From NCBI GenBank assembly GCA_021778875.1, contig JAJYBT010000279.1, positions 1-5,249 of the forward strand: a DNA stretch of 5,249 bases. Reading direction: 5' to 3'. The number at the start of each line of letters is the position of its first letter. Positions within the stretch are counted from its first letter, which is position 1. The notes below the pieces were generated by a model. It worked only from the letters and a program-made list of their open reading frames with translations, ran no database searches and was not told where the DNA came from. Origin of the DNA: Acidobacteriota bacterium (GTDB taxonomy: Bacteria; Acidobacteriota; Terriglobia; Terriglobales; Acidobacteriaceae). The position numbers were made by a program, and so were the translations under genes. Shown piece after piece: positions 1 to 5,249 of the stretch.

Positions 1-1070
1 TTGCGGTCATCGGCTCTCACTCTGACGTGGGCATGATCTCCGGCGGCGGGTCTGCGCAAGTGGATCCGATTGGCGGGAACGCGATTATGCCTCCGGGCAA
101 GGGAGCGACACGCTGGCAGCAGGAGATATGGTTCCCCGCCTCGCCTTTAAAGGCGATTCAAGCGCGCGCGCCAAAGGCGCAGGTCAAGTACGACTCAGGC
201 ACTGATCCCGCAACGGCAGCCGCAGCGGCCAAGGGCGCTGATGTGGCGATCGTCTTTGCCTATGAGTGGGAGAGCGAAGGCATGGACCTGCCCAATCTCT
301 CGCTGCCCCATCATCAGGACGATGTCATTGCAGCTGTGGCGGCAGCCAATCCGCACACCATCGTCGTGCTGGAGACAGCGAACCCGGTCACGATGCCGTG
401 GGTCAATGCTCCGGCGGCAATCCTTGAGGCATGGTTCGCGGGTAGCGATGGCGCCAACGCAGTCGGCAATGTCCTCTTCGGCTCGGTCAACCCCAGTGGC
501 AAGCTGCCCAACACCTTCCCCAAGAGCGAGGCCGATCTGCCGCATCCCACCGTTACCATGCCGCCGCCGGAGTCACAGCACTTCTCCGGCCCCGCATCGC
601 CAGAGCAGTGGGCCAAGGGCCTGCCACCGTTCCAGGTCACCTACGATGAAGGCGTGAAGGTTGGCTATAAGTGGTATGACGCGGAGAAAAAGCCCGTCCT
701 GTTCCCCTTCGGCTTTGGGCTGTCGTACACGAGTTACAAATACTCGGGGCTGCAGGTAACGCCGGGGCAAACTGTCAAGGTGACATTTACGCTTGCCAAC
801 ACCGGAGCACGCGCCGGAGCGGAAATTGCGGAAGTCTATGCGTCTCTGCCCGCTGCCGCACAGGAACCGCCCAAGCGGCTGGTGGGCTTCAGCAAGGTGA
901 AGCTAGACGCCAGGGAAAAGAAAACAGTGACAGTGGAAATCGACCCGAAGTATCTGTCGATCTTTGACGAAGCAAAGGACGGATGGACTCTCGTTCCAGG
1001 CGACTACACCATCATGGTTGGCGGCTCGTCGCAGGATCTGCCGCTGAAGGCGACGATCAGCTTGAAATAG
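1..1070 (+). CDS. Glycoside hydrolase family 3 beta-glycosidase, C-terminal part (5' end outside window)
   Basis: The reading frame is open from the left edge (first full codon at 3) to TAG at 1068-1070, giving 356 residues. It starts inside the GH3 C-terminal alpha/beta domain: an SGGGSA motif lies at residues 13-18, and EWESEGMDLPNLSLP at about 88-102 is the segment that normally carries the general acid/base Glu, probably the Glu of SEG (residue 92). NPSGKLPNTFP (about 165-175) and FPFGFGLSYT (234-243) are GH3 hallmarks. A fibronectin-III-like domain follows to the end, with an NTG...GAEIAEVYASLP core. The barrel with the nucleophile Asp, and any signal peptide, are upstream and unseen; GH3 proteins of this type are usually about 700-850 residues. 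Family members remove terminal beta-linked glucose or xylose from oligosaccharides, often in the periplasm. The exact substrate cannot be read from this part. The GTG at 27 is internal, not the true start. The gene converges on the kinase. Confidence 0.93.
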   Translation, partial: AVIGSHSDVGMISGGGSAQVDPIGGNAIMPPGKGATRWQQEIWFPASPLKAIQARAPKAQVKYDSGTDPATAAAAAKGADVAIVFAYEWESEGMDLPNLSLPHHQDDVIAAVAAANPHTIVVLETANPVTMPWVNAPAAILEAWFAGSDGANAVGNVLFGSVNPSGKLPNTFPKSEADLPHPTVTMPPPESQHFSGPASPEQWAKGLPPFQVTYDEGVKVGYKWYDAEKKPVLFPFGFGLSYTSYKYSGLQVTPGQTVKVTFTLANTGARAGAEIAEVYASLPAAAQEPPKRLVGFSKVKLDAREKKTVTVEIDPKYLSIFDEAKDGWTLVPGDYTIMVGGSSQDLPLKATISLK

Positions 1071-1092
1071 CATTGGTCTCAAAACATCGAAG

Positions 1093-1130
1093 AGGGGCCG
1101 CAGGTTGAGAAAGATAGACACGCGGCCCTT
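1093..1130. terminator. GC-rich hairpin between convergent genes, possible bidirectional terminator
   Basis: Positions 1093-1101 pair with 1122-1130. The stem has nine pairs, seven of them in the perfect GGGCCGC/GCGGCCC core, one G-U and one A-T, with a 20-base loop. It lies 22 bases after the GH3 stop and 22 bases beyond the kinase stop, where both transcripts should end. The plus strand has only a weak T-rich run after it (ATTTGTTG). The minus strand has a slightly better one (CGATGTTTTG) a few bases on. The loop is long and the T tracts are poor, so termination is inferred from position and stem alone. Confidence 0.4.
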
Positions 1131-1152
1131 GATCATTTGTTGATGGAACGCG

Positions 1153-3621
1153 TTAATCCCCGTCCGGCGGCACCTGCTCCAGCAGCCGCTTCCACGTCCT
1201 CTGATTCTTGCGGAAGCTCTTTTTCAAATCTTCCAGGATACGGTCGAAGTCTGCATTGGTGCGCAGGTTGTTCCACGCCGGATTTTTCTGGAACCATGGA
1301 TAGTTCTCATTGCCGAGATAAATGGCGCGGCGCAGCCAGTGCAGCGCTTCGCTGGAGTCGCCCTCGACGGCGAAGTAGGTTGCAAGTCGATAGGCCATTT
1401 CGCTGTCGGCCTCGGCGGCGGCCAGCGTATCGTCCTTGAGCAGCGCGGCGGCGCGTTCCCGCTGGCCAGCCTGCACGTAACACAGCGCCAGCGTGGGCAC
1501 GGCGATGCGCAGCGACTCGTCGTCGCGGACGACGCCTTCCAGAATATCAATGGCCTCGCTCAGGTTGCCCATGCGCATCTGCTGGTAGCCGAACGAGGTG
1601 CGCAGCAGCGGATGGCGCGGCTCCAGCGCCAGGCCCTTTTCTAGTTCGTCTCCGGCCAGTTCAATTTGATTTTGATAGTGATACACACGGGCGCGGTGGT
1701 TGTAGAGGATGGCGGCGTTGGCGGGGTTCAATTTGAGGGCGCGGTTGAATTCATGCAACGCTTCCTCGTACATGCCGTCGCCGCGCAGGGCGATGCCCGC
1801 CACCATGTGTACGTTCCAGTCATTGGCCGCCGATGCCAGCAGGTTTGCGATGCCATGGCGCGCGGACTCTTTTTCGCCGCGCGAGAGCAGCATGTAAATG
1901 CGATAGAGGTTGGCCTCGGTGGAAGCGGGGTCAAGCTTGAGCGCCTCGTCAAAAGCGCGCCGCGCGTGCATGACGTGAATCTGTCCGCCGAAGCCATGGC
2001 GGACGTATTGGATTTCGGCAATGCCCAGCCCGCTCCACCCGGCGGGAAACTGGGGGTCGGTTTCGACGACGCTTTGGAAGAGGGCATGGGCGCGATCCAG
2101 ATCAGCGCGCGAGCCGGTGCGCACCATGAACGAGCTGAGCAGCGCGCGGCCCTGAAGATACTTTTCGCTTACAGGGCCGGGCAGCGAGGCGTCGCGTGGC
2201 CCTGGACGCGGTGCATCAATCTTGTCCCCGGCGCTGAGCCCATGGAGAGCCGCGAATACTTCGTTCGATATTTCAGTCTGCACCGCGATCAGGTCCAGCG
2301 AAGCCACCTGAATGGCGCCGCCCGAGCGCACGCTCTGCGATGCGACATCGAGCAGTTGCCAGTTCAGGTCGAAGCCGGTTTCAGAGCGCACGAAGCTGCC
2401 CGCCAGCACATAAGACACCAGCAGCTTTTTTCCTACGGCCAGCGGGTCCATCTGCGCGATGGGCAGCGACATCAGCGTGCTCGAAGGCCGCACCACCAAA
2501 GCGGGAATGCGCGCGAGCCGCGCTGCGATGGCGTCAGCCAGTGCGTATCCGTAAAGCGGAGCGGCCTCAGTTGCGCCCAGGTTGCTGAAGGGCAAAACGA
2601 CGAGGGAGTTCTGCGGCGCGCGGTCGGCGGCCGACTCAAGAAACCGCTCCGCCAGCATGGAGAGAAAGCCGGTGGCGCGCTTCTCCGCTTCCGCCGCCGT
2701 GGTGGGCAGGTTGGCCGCAGCCTCGCCGGGAATGATGCCGGTCTCAATCTGCTGCGCCTTCATGATGGTCTTGAGCGCCTCGCGCACCTCGGCAGCAGAG
2801 GTGTAGCGCGATGCCGGGTTCTTCTCAAGGCAGGTTGCAATCACACTCTTCAACTCGACGGAGACGCCGGGGACAATCCCGCTGAGGTCCTGCGGATCGG
2901 AGAATTGAATCGCGCGGATGGCCTGAAAATCCTCGGCGTCAGGACGCGAAAACGGATGGCGGCCGCTGGTCAGTTCATACAGAATCACGCCAAGGGCCCA
3001 CACGTCGGACTGCACACTTGACTGGCCGGTGACGAACTGCTCCGGCGCCATGTAGCGGATGGTGCCGCCGCGCGCCGTGTAGGTGGCCGCCATGGAGGCG
3101 TCCTTGGCGAGGCCGGCCTTGGACGGATCGAAGCTTGCATCTTCCGGACGAAGACGGCGCGCCAGGCCGAAGTCCAGAATCTTCACCAGGCCGCCGTCGG
3201 TCAGCATCACGTTCTGCGGCTTCAGGTCGCGATGAAAGATGCCCAGCGCGTGCGCTGCCTGCAGGCCGTCGGCAATCTGAATGCCCACGGAGAGCACCAG
3301 TTGCGGACGCGCCGGTCCGGCTGCAATGAGTTGGTCCAGCGACTGGCCGGGCACGTACTGCATGACGATGTAGCCCTCATCGCCGGCTTCGCCCACTTCA
3401 TAAATTGCGCAGACATTGGGATGCTCGATGGCCGAAGCCAGCCTCGCCTCGCGCAGCACGGTGGTGCGCATCTGCTGGGCCGACAAGAGGCCCGCGCGCA
3501 AAACCTTCAGCACCACAGGCCGCTGCAGCAGCGTGTCGTTGGCCAAGTACACCACACCACTGCCGCCCGCGCCCAACTTGCGCAGAATCTCGTAATGTTC
3601 GATCGTTCTTCGCTTCATCAC
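1153..3621 (-). CDS. Serine/threonine protein kinase with FlgO/TolB-N-like domain and TPR tail
   Basis: This 822-residue protein begins with a full Hanks-type kinase domain (about 9-286). It has the P-loop GAGGSGVVY (17-25), ATP Lys39, helix-C Glu58, catalytic HRDLKPQN (130-137), DFG (150-152), APE (192-194), the SDVWALG segment (205-211) and Arg272 in NPxxR. All catalytic residues are present, so it should be active. Residues about 340-465 (VVLPFSNLG... SYVLAGSFVR.. LLD) resemble the FlgO/TolB-N-like module found beside TPRs in bacterial kinases and cyclases. Residues about 485-800 hold TPR-like helix pairs, for example EALHEFNRALKLNPANA near 620-635. I see no membrane helix, so it is probably cytoplasmic. 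Its signal and substrates are unknown. GTG at 3621 and ATG at 3618 are both possible starts; an in-frame stop at 3628-3630 rules out any earlier one. The 147-base gap upstream suggests its own promoter, but no convincing -35/-10 pair was found. Confidence 0.95.
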   Translation of the reverse strand: MMKRRTIEHYEILRKLGAGGSGVVYLANDTLLQRPVVLKVLRAGLLSAQQMRTTVLREARLASAIEHPNVCAIYEVGEAGDEGYIVMQYVPGQSLDQLIAAGPARPQLVLSVGIQIADGLQAAHALGIFHRDLKPQNVMLTDGGLVKILDFGLARRLRPEDASFDPSKAGLAKDASMAATYTARGGTIRYMAPEQFVTGQSSVQSDVWALGVILYELTSGRHPFSRPDAEDFQAIRAIQFSDPQDLSGIVPGVSVELKSVIATCLEKNPASRYTSAAEVREALKTIMKAQQIETGIIPGEAAANLPTTAAEAEKRATGFLSMLAERFLESAADRAPQNSLVVLPFSNLGATEAAPLYGYALADAIAARLARIPALVVRPSSTLMSLPIAQMDPLAVGKKLLVSYVLAGSFVRSETGFDLNWQLLDVASQSVRSGGAIQVASLDLIAVQTEISNEVFAALHGLSAGDKIDAPRPGPRDASLPGPVSEKYLQGRALLSSFMVRTGSRADLDRAHALFQSVVETDPQFPAGWSGLGIAEIQYVRHGFGGQIHVMHARRAFDEALKLDPASTEANLYRIYMLLSRGEKESARHGIANLLASAANDWNVHMVAGIALRGDGMYEEALHEFNRALKLNPANAAILYNHRARVYHYQNQIELAGDELEKGLALEPRHPLLRTSFGYQQMRMGNLSEAIDILEGVVRDDESLRIAVPTLALCYVQAGQRERAAALLKDDTLAAAEADSEMAYRLATYFAVEGDSSEALHWLRRAIYLGNENYPWFQKNPAWNNLRTNADFDRILEDLKKSFRKNQRTWKRLLEQVPPDGD

Positions 3622-3625
3622 TCCT
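3621..3625 (-). promoter_or_regulatory. Shine-Dalgarno-like AGGAG at the kinase start
   Basis: Read on the minus strand, AGGAG at 3625-3621 is followed by TG and then ATG at 3618. Its last G is also the first base of the GTG at 3621. The gap to ATG is only two bases, and GTG has none, so the spacing is poor for either start. No later Met exists before the P-loop, and an in-frame stop lies just upstream, so the start must be one of these two. I favour ATG at 3618, which would give 821 residues. Confidence 0.4.
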
Positions 3626-3768
3626 GTTCAGTGTAACGGGCAGTGAATGAAGACCGCATCAATTTCCGGCATTGCACAGCTCGGCTAGTGGATGGCACCG
3701 GTTGAACGAAAGAGGCAAGCAGGAATGAAGTGCGCAGGGAAACCACGTGAGAGAGTGCGCTGATTCTG

Positions 3769-4023
3769 TCAGTGTCCCCGCCGCACTTCTCCGGTTTCGA
3801 CGGGTGGCGGATTCTTTTCCAATAGCTTCTGGCTGCGGCGGCCCATCAGGAACATGATGAGTCCGAAGACCAGCAGCACCAGTCCCCACCAGAGATTGGC
3901 GTTGATGCCAAGGCTCCGGGCGTAGAGCGTTACATTGCCGTCGGTGGCGACGCCAAAAAGCGTGAGGATCAGGCCGGTCAGCGTGAACATCAATCCCATG
4001 GGAATGCGCAAATCGAGTCTCAT
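3769..4023 (-). CDS. Small membrane protein with two predicted TM segments, downstream of and coupled to the symporter
   Basis: This 84-residue protein has two hydrophobic segments, about residues 9-25 and 44-61. They are joined by a short polar loop containing YARSLGINANLWWG, and RR follows the second segment. The tail (about 64-84) is charged and Pro-rich. The pattern suggests an inner-membrane hairpin with both ends in the cytoplasm (positive-inside rule). I do not recognise a named family. ATG at 4023 was chosen over the in-frame GTG at 4032 because GAGG at 4035-4032 lies eight bases before it. Only 15 bases separate this ATG from the symporter stop, so the two are surely co-transcribed and probably translationally coupled. 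Some SSS transporters have small two-TM partners (YhdT beside PanF; DUF4212 proteins), although those are usually encoded upstream. A role as a symporter subunit or stabiliser is therefore inference, not homology. Confidence 0.8.
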   Translation of the reverse strand: MRLDLRIPMGLMFTLTGLILTLFGVATDGNVTLYARSLGINANLWWGLVLLVFGLIMFLMGRRSQKLLEKNPPPVETGEVRRGH

Positions 4024-4031
4024 CGAAGCCA

Positions 4032-4039
4032 CCTCTCCT
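4032..4039 (-). promoter_or_regulatory. Ribosome-binding site of the small membrane protein, overlapping the symporter stop
   Basis: On the minus strand, AGGAGAGG spans 4039-4032, and its first base is the last base of the symporter TGA (4041-4039). GAGG at 4035-4032 is eight bases from ATG 4023, which is good spacing. This decides the start at 4023 rather than GTG at 4032, whose first base falls inside the purine run. Ribosomes ending the symporter would cover this site, which fits translational coupling. Confidence 0.65.
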
Positions 4040-5249
4040 CAGGCAAAGAAAATATTCAAAGCAACGGCCACCAGCAGAATGGCCACAGCCAGCGCCTCGG
4101 GGCGCTTCCACCACTGGAGGTGCGCGTGCGAGGGCTTGGGTGTGAGCGAGTGAACCAGGCCGACCAGTTCCGACTCAGGATGCGGCTTGGTGAACAGGCT
4201 GACCACAACGGTGATGACGAAGTTGATGCTGAAGGCAAAGATTGCGCCCCAGAAGTTCTGGGCCATGTCGCTGGGGTAGTTGTGGAGCACGGCAATCCAT
4301 CCGCCGTGAATTCCGGCGTGCGCTTCGATGGGCAGCGTAAGCCCGTGATGCAGCATCGCTCCGGCGGTGCCCGCAATCAATCCCGCAAAGGCCCCGTGGC
4401 CGGTGGCGCGCTTCCAGAACATGCCCAGCAGGAAGGTGGCGAACAGCGGCGCGTTCACAAACGAGAAGACCAGTTGCAGCGTGTCCATGATGTTGTTGAA
4501 GTTGATGGCGGCAAAGGCCGTTGCAATGGAGAACAGAATGCCGCCGACCGTGGCCCATCGGCCCACCGCCATGTAATGCCGGTCGCTTGCGCCCTTGTGA
4601 ATGTAGGACTGGTAGAGATCGTAGGTGAACACGGTGTTGAAGGCCGTGACATTGCCGGCCATGCCGCTCATGAAGCTGGCCATCAGCGCCGTGAGTCCCA
4701 GTCCCAGGATGCCCGTGGGGAAGAAGTGCAGCAGCATATTCGGCGTGGCCATGTCGTAATCCAGCAGCGGATTGCCGCTGGCGTCGAGCATGGGTTTGCC
4801 GGTCACCGGGTTGAGCTTCGCCGGAACCAGTCCACGACCCTCCTCAGCTTCCTTTGAGACAACCGTTGTGTCGTGATAGATCAGGCCAGCTTCATTGCGG
4901 ACGACGGTGGTGGTGTGCGGCGTGGGCAGGCCGATCGCCAGCAGGCCGGGTAGAATCACCAGAAACGGAAAGAACATTTTGGGAACGGCTGCAATGAGCG
5001 GAACCCTGCGCGCCGATTCCATGTCCTTGGACGCCATCGCGGTCTGAATCACAAGGAAGTCTGTGCACCAGTAGCCGGACCCAAGCACGAAGCCCAGACC
5101 CATGCCGAGACCGATAATCTCAATGCCCATGGGATTGGTGTTGGCGTGCATCACGCCTTTCCACTCGTGCATGTAGGCCACCGGCAGCGCGGCTTTGAGT
5201 CCGCCCCAGCCGCCGATGTTCTTGAGCCCCAGCAGAACCAGCGGCAGAA
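4039..5249 (-). CDS. Sodium:solute symporter family (SSS/SGLT-type) transporter, C-terminal 402 residues (5' end outside window)
   Basis: The frame is open from the right edge (first full codon 5247-5245) to TGA at 4041-4039. Roughly eight membrane segments can be seen in the fragment (about 44-62, 83-105, 171-197, 227-247, 252-277, 282-302, one near 335-357 and the last at 386-402). SSS marks are GLKNIGGWGGL (7-17), GYWCTDFLVIQ (58-68), an ILPG segment (98-101), FMSGMAGNVTAFNTVFTYDLY (192-212) and APLFATFLLGMFWKR (265-279). By eye, 192-212 aligns with the helix of vSGLT that carries the Na2-site serines; here the pair reads Ser194-Gly195. A hydrophilic loop of about 60 residues (109-169) separates two membrane segments. 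Members move sugars, amino acids, vitamins or other solutes with Na+. The substrate is not readable, but sugar is plausible given the GH3 gene nearby. About 150-200 N-terminal residues are missing. The GTG at 5181 is internal and not the start. Confidence 0.92.
   Translation of the reverse strand, partial: LPLVLLGLKNIGGWGGLKAALPVAYMHEWKGVMHANTNPMGIEIIGLGMGLGFVLGSGYWCTDFLVIQTAMASKDMESARRVPLIAAVPKMFFPFLVILPGLLAIGLPTPHTTTVVRNEAGLIYHDTTVVSKEAEEGRGLVPAKLNPVTGKPMLDASGNPLLDYDMATPNMLLHFFPTGILGLGLTALMASFMSGMAGNVTAFNTVFTYDLYQSYIHKGASDRHYMAVGRWATVGGILFSIATAFAAINFNNIMDTLQLVFSFVNAPLFATFLLGMFWKRATGHGAFAGLIAGTAGAMLHHGLTLPIEAHAGIHGGWIAVLHNYPSDMAQNFWGAIFAFSINFVITVVVSLFTKPHPESELVGLVHSLTPKPSHAHLQWWKRPEALAVAILLVAVALNIFFA

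Noticed and set aside
1518..1534. Short inverted repeat CGTCGTC-GCG-GACGACG inside the kinase gene
   Set aside because: It encodes the VVRDDES stretch with ordinary GC-rich codons. Seven-pair hairpins like this are common by chance in such DNA, and there is no T tract.
1666..3021. A 451-codon open frame on the plus strand opposite the kinase
   Set aside because: It lies wholly inside the kinase gene, whose domains and motifs are unmistakable. Its translation is rich in Arg, His, Gln and Gly with no recognisable domain, as expected for the antisense of a GC-rich gene.
3730..3760. Repeated GCGCAC hexamer after the small membrane protein gene (minus strand)
   Set aside because: The two copies are direct repeats, not inverted, and too short to mean anything. 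They form no terminator hairpin.
3622..3768. Possible kinase promoter (TTGATG with TACACT, read on the minus strand)
   Set aside because: The two boxes are about 21 bases apart and the -10 matches the consensus at only four of six positions, so this is not a supportable promoter call.
3659..4114. A 151-codon minus-strand open frame covering the small gene and the 3' end of the symporter
   Set aside because: It overlaps both coupled genes in another frame and has no recognisable domain. The 84-residue two-TM frame has a good ribosome-binding site and a sensible membrane-protein pattern.
4120..4857. A 245-codon open frame on the plus strand opposite the symporter
   Set aside because: Its translation is full of Arg, His, Glu and Gln, the typical mirror of a membrane-protein gene, and it shows no motif. 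The symporter on the minus strand explains the region.

Overview
This window looks like a fragment of a chromosome from a GC-rich, free-living bacterium, most probably an acidobacterium (Terriglobia/Acidobacteriaceae type). That placement is an inference from protein style: a serine/threonine kinase with a HYEIL..GAGGSGVVY start fused to a 'VVLPFxNLG' domain and TPRs, a sodium:solute symporter with an FMSGMAGNVTAFNTVFTYDLY core, and a GH3 glycosidase with an EWESEGMDLP segment. No rRNA, marker gene or database match supports it. There is no sign of phage, insertion sequences, CRISPR or tRNA.

Layout: (1) Positions 1-1070, plus strand, hold the C-terminal part of a GH3 beta-glycosidase whose N-terminal catalytic barrel lies outside the window. 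(2) Positions 1071-1152 are a short gap between convergent genes with a GC-rich hairpin at 1093-1130. (3) Positions 3621-1153, minus strand, encode an 822-residue soluble Ser/Thr kinase with a central FlgO/TolB-N-like domain and a long TPR tail. (4) Positions 3622-3768 are a 147-base gap that probably carries the kinase promoter; I could not place one with confidence. (5) Positions 4023-3769, minus strand, encode a small protein of 84 residues with two predicted membrane segments. (6) Positions 5249-4039, minus strand, encode the C-terminal 402 residues of an SSS-family (SGLT-type) symporter; its N-terminus is outside the window.

How they may work together: the symporter and the small membrane protein look translationally coupled. 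The ribosome-binding site of the small gene overlaps the symporter stop codon, so the small protein may be a partner of the transporter. The GH3 enzyme would release monosaccharides from beta-linked oligosaccharides, and the symporter could import a sugar or a similar solute. That makes a carbohydrate-use setting plausible but unproven. The kinase lies downstream of the transporter pair on the same strand and could be a separate transcription unit. Its target is unknown. All three main families are well known. The less usual points are the symporter/small-protein pair, a Gly in place of an expected Na2-site Ser in the symporter, and the long Ser/Thr-bearing activation segment of the kinase.
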